64,000 nt of DNA. It comes from Streptomyces aurantiacus (GTDB taxonomy: Bacteria; Actinomycetota; Actinomycetes; Streptomycetales; Streptomycetaceae). Shown here one piece after another: positions 9,591 to 18,501 of the stretch. Under the pieces are notes generated by a model, which was given only the letters and a program-made list of their open reading frames with translations, searched no databases and had not been told where the DNA came from. Made by a program: the position numbers and the translations under genes. The stretch covers positions 3,100,001 to 3,164,000 of the forward strand of contig NZ_CP114283.1 in the NCBI RefSeq assembly GCF_027107535.1, read 5' to 3'. How positions within the stretch are numbered: position 1 is the stretch's first letter; each line of letters opens with the position of its first letter.

Positions 9591-10469
9591 TTGAGCATCA
9601 CCATCCCCGACCTCGTCAGGGTGCGCGCCCGGCACCCCGAGGCCGTGGCCGAAGCGGCCGCCCGCCGCGCCCGGCGCCCCCTCGTCGGCGACAGCGGCCG
9701 CCTCATGATCGTGGCCGCCGACCATCCGGCCCGCGGCGCTCTCGGGGTCGGCGACCGCAGACTGGCCATGGCCAACCGCGCCGACCTGCTGGAGCGGCTG
9801 TGCGTCGCGCTGTCCCGGCCGGGCGTGGACGGGGTGCTCGCCACCGCCGACATACTGGACGACCTGCTCCTGCTCGGCGCGCTGGAGAACAAGGTCGTCA
9901 TGGGCTCCATGAACCGCGGCGGTCTGGCCGGCGCGTCCTTCGAGATGGACGACCGCTTCACCGGCCACCGGGCCGAGGACATCGCCCGGCTGAACTTCGA
10001 CGCGGGCAAACTGCTGGTCCGCATCGACTACGACGACCCGGGCTCGCTGACCACGCTGGAGTCCACCGCCCGGGCGATCGACGACATGGCGGCGCACCGC
10101 CTGCCCGTGTTCGTCGAGCCGTTCATCTCCCGCCGCGTCGAGGGGACGGTCCGCAACGACCTCACGGCGGAGGCCGTCACCCGCTCCATCGCCATCGCCT
10201 CCGGCCTCGGCGGCACCTCCGCGTACACCTGGCTGAAACTGCCCGTCACCAGCGACCCGGACGACATGGCCGTCGCGCTGGAGACCTCGACCCTGCCGGC
10301 CGTCCTGCTCGGCGGCGAGGTCGGCAGGGACCAGGAGGGCGCGTACGAGAAGTGGCGCAAGGCGCTGCGGCTGCCCACCGTCCAGGGCCTCGTCGTCGGC
10401 CGGTCCCTGCTCTATCCCGCCGAGGGCAGCGTGGAGACCGCGGTGGACACCGCGGTCGGCCTCCTCTGA
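9591..10469 (+). CDS. Cgl0159-family TIM-barrel protein (aldolase-like)
   Basis: The protein is about 292 residues and resembles the Cgl0159 group of class I aldolase-like TIM barrels, found beside iolC and iolA in actinobacterial inositol clusters. The segment GRLMIVAADHPARG near residue 37 is the conserved first barrel strand, and WLKLPV near residue 210 supplies a plausible Schiff-base Lys. The TTG at 9591 was chosen because GGAG lies seven bases upstream; the frame is open further up inside iolC. No separate IolJ aldolase is seen in the operon, so this protein may cleave the phosphorylated intermediate. That role is inference. Confidence 0.78.
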   Translation: MSITIPDLVRVRARHPEAVAEAAARRARRPLVGDSGRLMIVAADHPARGALGVGDRRLAMANRADLLERLCVALSRPGVDGVLATADILDDLLLLGALENKVVMGSMNRGGLAGASFEMDDRFTGHRAEDIARLNFDAGKLLVRIDYDDPGSLTTLESTARAIDDMAAHRLPVFVEPFISRRVEGTVRNDLTAEAVTRSIAIASGLGGTSAYTWLKLPVTSDPDDMAVALETSTLPAVLLGGEVGRDQEGAYEKWRKALRLPTVQGLVVGRSLLYPAEGSVETAVDTAVGLL

Positions 10470-10486
10470 CCGGAAGGACCCACTTC

Positions 10487-11380
10487 ATGACCAGCGCACA
10501 TCACCTGCCCGCGGGCAAGGCCGCGAGCGGCCCGTACGCCGTGGACGTCACCCCGGAGAGCGCCGGCTGGGACCACTCCAGCCTCCGTGTCCTGGAACTG
10601 CCGCCCGGCGGCACGCACGAGTTCACCGCCGGTGACAGCGAGTGGATCGTCACCTCGCTCGGCGGCGGCTGCTCCGTCGCCGTCACCGACGACTTCGGCC
10701 GCGACGAGTTCGCGCTGCACGGCCGCACGAGCGTCTTCGACGGCGTCAGCGACTTCGTCTACGTGCCGCGCGACGCGAGCGCGACCCTCACCTCCGACGG
10801 CGGCGGGCGCTTCGCGCTCACCGGGGCCCGCTGCTCCCGGCGCCTGCCGGCCCGCCACGGGCCCGCCGAGGACGTGCCCGTCGAGCTGCGCGGCAGTGGC
10901 AACTGCTCCCGCCGGGTCCACAACTTCGGCGCGGCCGGGGTCTTCGAGTGCGACAAGCTCATCGCCGTCGAGGTGATCACTCCCGGCGGCAACTGGTCCT
11001 CGTACCCGCCGCACAAGCACGACGAGAACCGGCCCGGCGAGGAGTCCGAACTGGAGGAGATCTACTACTTCGAGATCGCCGACCACGAGGGCACGCCCGG
11101 CCTCGGCTACCAGCGGGTCTCGCCGTCCGGCCACGGCAGCGGCACCGACGTGCTGGCCGAGGTGCGCGGCGGAGACGTCGTCCTGATCCCGGACGGCTGG
11201 CACGGCCCCTCGATCGCCGCGCCCGGCCACGACATGTACTACCTCAACGTCATGGCGGGCCCCGGTGCCGACCGCGCCTGGCTGATCTGCGACCACCCCG
11301 ACCACGCCTGGATCCGCGACACCTGGCCGAGCCAGCCCGTCGACCCCCGGCTGACCCGATCCACGTCCGCATCCCAGTGA
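10487..11380 (+). CDS. iolB: 5-deoxy-glucuronate isomerase
   Basis: The 297-residue double-cupin protein should convert 5-deoxy-glucuronate to 5-dehydro-2-deoxy-gluconate. The cupin metal site is visible as PPHKHDE near residue 178, followed by a Glu-rich LEEIYYFE segment and a distal GWHGPS His near residue 244. AAGGA precedes the ATG, which lies 17 bp after the aldolase-like gene. The length is close to that of known IolB proteins. It lies between the Cgl0159-type gene and iolD in one operon. Confidence 0.92.
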   Translation: MTSAHHLPAGKAASGPYAVDVTPESAGWDHSSLRVLELPPGGTHEFTAGDSEWIVTSLGGGCSVAVTDDFGRDEFALHGRTSVFDGVSDFVYVPRDASATLTSDGGGRFALTGARCSRRLPARHGPAEDVPVELRGSGNCSRRVHNFGAAGVFECDKLIAVEVITPGGNWSSYPPHKHDENRPGEESELEEIYYFEIADHEGTPGLGYQRVSPSGHGSGTDVLAEVRGGDVVLIPDGWHGPSIAAPGHDMYYLNVMAGPGADRAWLICDHPDHAWIRDTWPSQPVDPRLTRSTSASQ

Positions 11381-11387
11381 GGAACCG

Positions 11388-13262
11388 ATGAGCCGCTCCA
11401 CCCTCCGACTGACCGTCGCCCAGGCACTGGTGCGTTTCCTGGCCGCGCAGTACACCGAACGCGACGGCGTACGGCACCGGCTGATCGCCGGAACCTGGGG
11501 AATCTTCGGCCATGGCAACGTTGCCGGGATCGGCCAGGCACTCCTGGAGGCCGGCGAGGACACCATGCCCTTCCACCAGGGCCGCAACGAACAGGCCATG
11601 GTGCACGCAGCCGTGGCCCACGCCCGCCAGCTCGACCGGCTCTCCGCGCAGGCGGTCACCACCTCCATCGGCCCCGGCGCCACCAACCTCGTCACCGGCG
11701 CGGCCCTGGCCACGGTCAACCGCCTCCCGGTGCTGCTCCTGCCCGGTGACTACTTCGCGACCCGCGCCGCCGACCCGCTGCTCCAGCAGCTGGAGCACCC
11801 CGTGGAGGCGGACCTCTCGGTCAACGACACGCTGCGCCCGGTCTCCCGCTACTTCGACCGGATCACCCGCCCCGAGGCGCTGATCCCGTCCGCGCTGAAC
11901 GCGATGCGCGTGCTCGCCGACCCCGTGGAGACCGGCGCCGTCACCCTGGCCCTGCCGCAGGACGTCCAGGCCGAGGCGTACGACTGGCCCGAGGAGTTCT
12001 TCGCCGACCGGGTCTGGCACGTGCGCCGCCCGGCGCCCGACCCGGCCGAGCTCGCGGCCGCCGTGGAGGCCGTACGCGGCTCCCGGCGCCCCCTGATCGT
12101 CGCGGGCGGCGGAATCCACCACAGCGAGGCCGAGGCGGCGCTCAAGGCGTTCGTGGAGGCCACCGGCATCCCGGTCGCGTCCACCCAGGCCGGCAAGGGA
12201 TCGCTGCGCCACGACCACCCGGCCGACCTCGGCGGCGTCGGCCACACCGGCACCGCCGTCGCCGACGACCTGGCCCGCACCGCCGACCTGGTCATCGGCG
12301 TCGGCACCCGCTACACGGACTTCACCACCGCCTCCGCCACGCTCTTCCAGGAGCCGGGCGTCCGGTTCGTCAACCTGAACGTGGCCGCCTTCGACGCGCA
12401 CAAGCTGAGCGCGCGCACCCTGGTCGCCGACGCCCGCGCCGGTCTCGAAGCCCTCACGCAGGCGCTCGCCGGCCATCGCGTGGACACGGCGTACGAGGCC
12501 GAGTACCGCGCGGGCAAGGAGCGCTGGGAGCAGGTCGTGGACGCCGCCTTCCGGGCGGACGACGAGCACGCCGTACCCACCCAGACCCAGGTCCTCGGCG
12601 CCCTGGACGCCGTGGTGGGCGACGACGACGTGGTCATCAACGCGGCCGGCTCGCTCCCCGGCGACCTGCACAAGCTCTGGCGTGCGCGAAGCCCGCGCCA
12701 GTACCACCTGGAGTACGGCTACTCCTGCATGGGCTACGAGATCCCGGCGGGCATCGGCGTCCAGCAGGCCGCCCCCGGCACCCCCGTCTGGTCGCTGGTC
12801 GGCGACGGCACGTACCTCATGATGCCCACCGAGATCGTCACGGCCGTCCAGGAACGGCTGCCCGTCAACCTGGTGCTGATCCAGAACCACGGGTACGCGT
12901 CCATCGGCGGACTCTCCGAGACGGTCGGCGGCGAGCGCTTCGGCACCGCCTACCGCTACCGCGCTCCCGACGGCACCTTCACCGGCGACCCGCTGCCGGT
13001 CGACCTGGCCGCCAACGCCGCCAGCCTCGGGATGGACGTCCTGCGCGCCAAGACCGTCCGCGAACTGCGGGACGCCCTGGCCACCGCCCGCGCCTCCGAC
13101 CGGCCGACGTGCGTGTACGTCGAGACCGATCCGACGCCCGGCGCCCCCGGTGCCGAGGCCTGGTGGGACGTACCGGTCGCCGAGGTCGCCTCCCGAGAGG
13201 CCGCGACCCGCGCCCGCGAGACGTACGACCGGAACGTCGTCGACCGCCGCCGCCACCTCTGA
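11388..13262 (+). CDS. iolD: 3D-(3,5/4)-trihydroxycyclohexane-1,2-dione hydrolase
   Basis: The 624-residue thiamine-diphosphate enzyme opens the cyclohexane ring of trihydroxycyclohexanedione. Its N-terminal Pyr domain carries the ThDP-activating Glu in HQGRNEQAM near residue 67. The C-terminal PP domain has the GDG...N cofactor motif from VGDGTYLMM near residue 472 to IQNHGY about 28 residues later. The length and three-domain layout match IolD. The gene starts eight bases after iolB with GAGGAACC as binding site and is read with it. Confidence 0.93.
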   Translation: MSRSTLRLTVAQALVRFLAAQYTERDGVRHRLIAGTWGIFGHGNVAGIGQALLEAGEDTMPFHQGRNEQAMVHAAVAHARQLDRLSAQAVTTSIGPGATNLVTGAALATVNRLPVLLLPGDYFATRAADPLLQQLEHPVEADLSVNDTLRPVSRYFDRITRPEALIPSALNAMRVLADPVETGAVTLALPQDVQAEAYDWPEEFFADRVWHVRRPAPDPAELAAAVEAVRGSRRPLIVAGGGIHHSEAEAALKAFVEATGIPVASTQAGKGSLRHDHPADLGGVGHTGTAVADDLARTADLVIGVGTRYTDFTTASATLFQEPGVRFVNLNVAAFDAHKLSARTLVADARAGLEALTQALAGHRVDTAYEAEYRAGKERWEQVVDAAFRADDEHAVPTQTQVLGALDAVVGDDDVVINAAGSLPGDLHKLWRARSPRQYHLEYGYSCMGYEIPAGIGVQQAAPGTPVWSLVGDGTYLMMPTEIVTAVQERLPVNLVLIQNHGYASIGGLSETVGGERFGTAYRYRAPDGTFTGDPLPVDLAANAASLGMDVLRAKTVRELRDALATARASDRPTCVYVETDPTPGAPGAEAWWDVPVAEVASREAATRARETYDRNVVDRRRHL

Positions 13263-13293
13263 ACTCCCCGCTCACGAAAAGGACCCGCACCTC

Positions 13294-14790
<1,497 letters not shown>

Positions 14791-14807
14791 CACAAGCCGC
14801 ACCGAAG

Positions 14808-14836
14808 GAGGCCGTGCCCGACACCGGCACGGCCTC
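14808..14836 (+). terminator. Terminator after iolA
   Basis: A perfect 11-bp stem (GAGGCCGTGCC / GGCACGGCCTC) with a 7-nt loop begins 17 bases after the iolA stop. It separates the catabolic operon from the GntR regulator gene. Confidence 0.8.
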
Positions 14837-14912
14837 ACCGAAGCCGTACGGGGTACCGGCACGACCTGACCGGGAACCACGTACCCACGGACACGCGAAG
14901 GGAGGGGCACCC

Positions 14913-15695
14913 GTGGCATCCACCGAAACGGCACGTCCGGCTACCGCCGCGGCCTTCGACAGCCTGGAGGTCGCCCTGGACCGGGGCAGCCCGATCCCGC
15001 TCTACTACCAGCTCGCCCAGCAGCTGGAGTCCGCGATCGAACACGGGGCGCTCGCCCCGGGCAACCTGCTGGGCAACGAGGTGGACATAGCCGCCCGGCT
15101 CGGCCTGTCCCGGCCGACCGTCCGCCAGGCCATCCAGTCGCTGGTGGACAAGGGTCTGCTGGTGCGCCGCCGCGGCATCGGCACCCAGGTGGTGCACAGC
15201 CAGGTCCGGCGTTCGCTCGAACTGAGCAGCCTGTACGACGACCTCGCGGCCGCCGGCCAGAGCCCCGCCACCCGGGTACTGCGCAACGAGGTCGAGTCCG
15301 CCTCGGCGGACGTCGCCGCGGCCCTCGGCATCCCCGAGGGCCGGGACGTCGTCGTGCTCGAACGGCTGCGCTCGACCCACGGCGAACCCGTGGCCCGTCT
15401 CTGCAACTACCTGCCCGCCACGCTCCTCGACCTGGACACCGAGAAGCTGGAGGCAACCGGTCTCTACCGGATGATGCGGGCCGCCGGGATCACGCTGCAC
15501 AGCGCCCACCAGACCGTCGGGGCCCGCAGCGCCACCGCGGAGGAGGGCGGCCTGCTCGACGAGCGCGCGGGAGCCGCGCTCCTCACCATGCGCCGCACGG
15601 CCTACGACGACACCGGGCGGGCCGTCGAGTACGGCACCCACGTCTACCGCGCGTCCCGCTACACCTTCGACTTCCAGCTGCTCGTCCGCCCCTGA
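14913..15695 (+). CDS. GntR family regulator with UTRA domain, probable iol regulator
   Basis: The 260-residue HutC-subfamily regulator has a winged helix at residues 25-95 (PLYYQLAQQLES, then ARLGLSRPTVRQAIQSL as recognition region) and a UTRA ligand-binding domain to the C terminus. The GTG at 14913 was chosen because GGGAGGGG lies a few bases upstream. It sits alone behind the iolA terminator, so it has its own promoter. Location makes it the best candidate for repressing the divergent iol operons through the 8457-8520 repeat, with an inositol catabolite as effector. That link is inferred; no matching repeat was found at its own promoter. Confidence 0.85.
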   Translation: MASTETARPATAAAFDSLEVALDRGSPIPLYYQLAQQLESAIEHGALAPGNLLGNEVDIAARLGLSRPTVRQAIQSLVDKGLLVRRRGIGTQVVHSQVRRSLELSSLYDDLAAAGQSPATRVLRNEVESASADVAAALGIPEGRDVVVLERLRSTHGEPVARLCNYLPATLLDLDTEKLEATGLYRMMRAAGITLHSAHQTVGARSATAEEGGLLDERAGAALLTMRRTAYDDTGRAVEYGTHVYRASRYTFDFQLLVRP

Positions 15696-15733
15696 CGGAT
15701 GCGGCTGCCGGGGTCGTGCGGCTCCCGCGGCGG

Positions 15734-15739
15734 TACGTT
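15734..15739 (+). promoter_or_regulatory. -10 box of a leaderless transcript for the PP2C locus
   Basis: TACGTT lies exactly six bases before the GTG at 15746, the geometry expected when transcription starts at the first base of a start codon. No -35 hexamer is obvious. Confidence 0.55.
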
Positions 15740-15745
15740 GGGCCC

Positions 15746-15820
15746 GTGCAGCTCGGTGCACCGAGTGTGGCGAACGGGAAGACCACTCCCAGAGACGGAG
15801 AGGGGTCAGGGTGGCGATGA
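15746..15820 (+). CDS. Leaderless 24-codon micro-ORF coupled to the PP2C gene
   Basis: A GTG six bases after a TACGTT -10 box opens a 24-codon frame (MQLGAPSVANGKTTPRDGEG then SGWR). Its TGA overlaps the ATG of the phosphatase as ATGA. Its internal sequence contains the SD-like GGAGAGGGG that also serves the main gene. It also contains a perfect 14-bp palindrome, CTCGGTGCACCGAG (15752-15765). I infer that ribosomes start on the leaderless end, translate the micro-ORF and reinitiate on the phosphatase gene. The peptide resembles nothing I know. Confidence 0.5.
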   Translation: MQLGAPSVANGKTTPRDGEGSGWR

Positions 15821-18276
15821 GCGAGGAGAGCGGCGTGGCGCGGCGCTTCGACATGGCGGACGCCGCCGTCGTGCTGCTGGACGCGCGTACGGCGGTGGCC
15901 GGCTGGACGGACGACGCCGAGCGGCTGTTCGGCTACCGCCCGGCCGAGGTCGTGGGCCGGGCCGTGGCCGACCTGCTCATGCCCGAGGACGCCGCGCGGC
16001 TGCCTGACCTGACCCGCCGGTGCGGCCCGAGCGGCACCTGGACGGGGCTCCTGGCCGTACGCCACCGTGACGGACACCCGGTCGTCACCACCGTGCGGGT
16101 CGTCTCGGCCGTGGAGAGCGCGGACGGCCCGCCGCGCCGGGTGGCCCTGGTCGCCGACATGACCGGCGCCGCGGGCTGGCACATGAGCCGTACGGTGCTG
16201 GAGCGGATGGCCGCGCACTCGCCGATCGGCATCGCCATCGTGGACGCGGACCTGCGGTTCGTGTGGTCGAACGCGGCCCTGGAGCAGTTCGGCGGCGGCC
16301 CCGCCCACCAGCGGATCGGCAAACGGCTCGCGGACATCCAGCCGGGCCTGGACGCCGAGGCGCTCGAAGCGGTCATGCGCCGGGTGCTGGAGACCGGTGA
16401 GGCCGTCATCGGATACGAGCACATCGGCTCGGTGGCCTCGGCGCCGCACCGGGAGACGGCCCACGCGATGTCGTTCACCCGGCTCGACGACGACCAGGGC
16501 AACCCGATCGGCGCGTACTACACGGTGGTCGACGTCAGCGAACGCTTCCGGGCCAGGGAGCGGCTCACCCTTCTGGACCAGGCGGGCAAGCGCATCGGCC
16601 GCACCCTGGACGTCATGCGCACGGCCCAGGAGCTGGCCGACGTGGCCGTGCCGGGGCTCGCGGACTTCGTCGCCGTCGACCTGCTCGAGTCCGTCCTCGA
16701 AGGGGGCGAGCCCGCCCCCGGCCCGCTGAGCGTCACGGACGCGGTACCGCTGCGACGGGCCGGCCAGCAGTCCGTGAGCGAGGGCGTCCCGGAAGCCGTC
16801 GTCGACGTCGGACAGGTGGCGCGCTACCTTGTCGGAGCACCCCCGATCAGCTGTCTGACCAGCGGCGACTCCTGGATCGAGGAGCGGCTCGACCCGGGGG
16901 CCAAGGAGTGGTCCAACAGCGGACCCGGCGGCCGGGCGGCGACCTTCCGCGACCTCGGGCTGCACACGGTGATGATCGTCCCGATCCGGGCCCGGGGCAC
17001 CACGCTCGGGATCACCACGTTCTTCCGCAAGCGGCGCAAGGACCCCTTCGACCAGGACGACCTGGCCCTGGCGGAGGAGTTCGTGGCCCGCGCCGCCCTC
17101 TGCCTGGACAACGCCCGCCGCTACACCCGGGAACGCGACGCGGCGCTCGTCCTGCAGCGCCATCTGCTGCCGCACCGGCTCCCCGAACAGGACGCGATGG
17201 AGGTCGCCGCCTGCTACCGGCCGGCCGACGAACTGACGGGGCTCGGCGGGGACTGGTTCGACGTCATCCCGCTGTCGGGCGCGCGGGTCGCCCTCGTGGT
17301 GGGCGACGTGGTCGGGCACGGCATCGAGGCCGCCGCCGCCATGGGCCGGCTGCGGGCCGCCGTGCAGACCCTCGCCGATCTGGACCTGCCGCCCCAGGAG
17401 GTGCTGGCCCACCTCGACGACCTGGTCGACCGGTCCGGGCACGAGGACGACCCCGACACGGCGCCCCGCGCCGACGGCGTACCGACGAAGGGCGCCAGCT
17501 GCCTCTACGCGGTGTACGACCCGGTCGGCGGCCGGTGCTCCATGGCCGCCGCCGGCCACGGACTGCCCGCCGTCGTGAGGCCGGACGGCACGGTGGACTT
17601 CCCCGAACTGCCGCCGGGCCCCGAGCTCGGCGTCGGCGGCCCGCCCTTCGAGTCGGTCGAACTGGAACTCGCGGAGGGCAGTGTGCTGGCGCTGTGCACC
17701 GACGGGCTGCTCGCCGCCGAAGGACCCGCGAGCGTGCGGGACGCGGCCGCCGACCGGGAGCGGCTGCGGCGCGTGCTCGAACGGCGGGCGCCCGGCCTCG
17801 ACGACAGCTGCCAGGCCGTGGTCGAGGCGCTCGTCCCGGCGCGCCCGCCGGACGACGTCGTGCTGCTGATGGCCCGCGCCCGCCGCCTGCCGGCGGAGCG
17901 GATGGTGTCCTGGGAGCTGCCCGGTGATCCGGCCGCGGTCGCCGAGGTCCGCAAACGCACCTCGCGGCAGCTGTGCGAGTGGGGACTGGACGAGCTGACC
18001 TTCACCACCGAGCTCGTCGTCAGCGAGCTCGTCACGAACGCGATCCGGCACGCGGCCGGACCGATCAGGCTGCGGCTGATCATGTCGAGAACCCTGGTCT
18101 GCGAGGTGTGGGACGGCAGTCCCACGGCCCCGCACCTGCGCCACCCGAAGACGACGGACGAGGGCGGCCGCGGTCTCTTCCTGATCTCCCAGTTCACCCA
18201 GCGCTGGGGCACGCGCTACACCCAGGACGGCAAGATCATCTGGACGGAACAGTCCCTGGCGGGCCCGGCGGTCTGA
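15817..18276 (+). CDS. PAS-GAF-PP2C (SpoIIE) phosphatase with C-terminal anti-sigma-like ATPase domain
   Basis: This large cytoplasmic signalling protein (819 residues from this ATG) has, in order, two PAS domains (about 10-120 and 130-240), a GAF domain (about 260-430), a SpoIIE/PP2C phosphatase domain (about 445-670; metal Asp in GGDWFD and GDVVGHG) and a HATPase_c domain (about 690-815; N box ELVTNAIRH, G box GGRGLFLI). Such proteins dephosphorylate anti-anti-sigma factors and may bind sigma or anti-anti-sigma partners. The ATG at 15817 was chosen because it overlaps the micro-ORF stop as ATGA; a GTG two codons upstream is the alternative. No cognate antagonist is encoded nearby. Confidence 0.88.
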   Translation: MSEESGVARRFDMADAAVVLLDARTAVAGWTDDAERLFGYRPAEVVGRAVADLLMPEDAARLPDLTRRCGPSGTWTGLLAVRHRDGHPVVTTVRVVSAVESADGPPRRVALVADMTGAAGWHMSRTVLERMAAHSPIGIAIVDADLRFVWSNAALEQFGGGPAHQRIGKRLADIQPGLDAEALEAVMRRVLETGEAVIGYEHIGSVASAPHRETAHAMSFTRLDDDQGNPIGAYYTVVDVSERFRARERLTLLDQAGKRIGRTLDVMRTAQELADVAVPGLADFVAVDLLESVLEGGEPAPGPLSVTDAVPLRRAGQQSVSEGVPEAVVDVGQVARYLVGAPPISCLTSGDSWIEERLDPGAKEWSNSGPGGRAATFRDLGLHTVMIVPIRARGTTLGITTFFRKRRKDPFDQDDLALAEEFVARAALCLDNARRYTRERDAALVLQRHLLPHRLPEQDAMEVAACYRPADELTGLGGDWFDVIPLSGARVALVVGDVVGHGIEAAAAMGRLRAAVQTLADLDLPPQEVLAHLDDLVDRSGHEDDPDTAPRADGVPTKGASCLYAVYDPVGGRCSMAAAGHGLPAVVRPDGTVDFPELPPGPELGVGGPPFESVELELAEGSVLALCTDGLLAAEGPASVRDAAADRERLRRVLERRAPGLDDSCQAVVEALVPARPPDDVVLLMARARRLPAERMVSWELPGDPAAVAEVRKRTSRQLCEWGLDELTFTTELVVSELVTNAIRHAAGPIRLRLIMSRTLVCEVWDGSPTAPHLRHPKTTDEGGRGLFLISQFTQRWGTRYTQDGKIIWTEQSLAGPAV

Positions 18277-18282
18277 GCCCCG

Positions 18283-18298
18283 GCGGGAGCGGTCCCGC
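18283..18298 (+). terminator. Short hairpin after the PP2C gene
   Basis: A 6-bp stem GCGGGA / TCCCGC with a 4-nt loop lies just after the stop. It is a weak terminator candidate. Confidence 0.4.
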
Positions 18299-18501
18299 GC
18301 CGCGCCCGTCGGTTCGGCCCGGCGTCTCGACAGGTCCTCCGCCGTGCCGGTGACGTCCGATTTTCTGCCGCACACGCGGTGTCTAACGTCGTATTAAGTC
18401 ACTTTTGTCGCATAGTGCGTCCGGAGGGCGAACCAGGACGGTCGCCCGCGCGCCCCGCGGTTCACCTCCTCGTGCCCGCACCCAACGAGGAGTGACGCCT
18501 C

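Noticed and set aside
15583-18375. A 930-codon minus-strand frame across the PP2C gene
   Set aside because: The plus-strand protein has clear PAS, PP2C and ATPase motifs; the antisense product is a compositional shadow.
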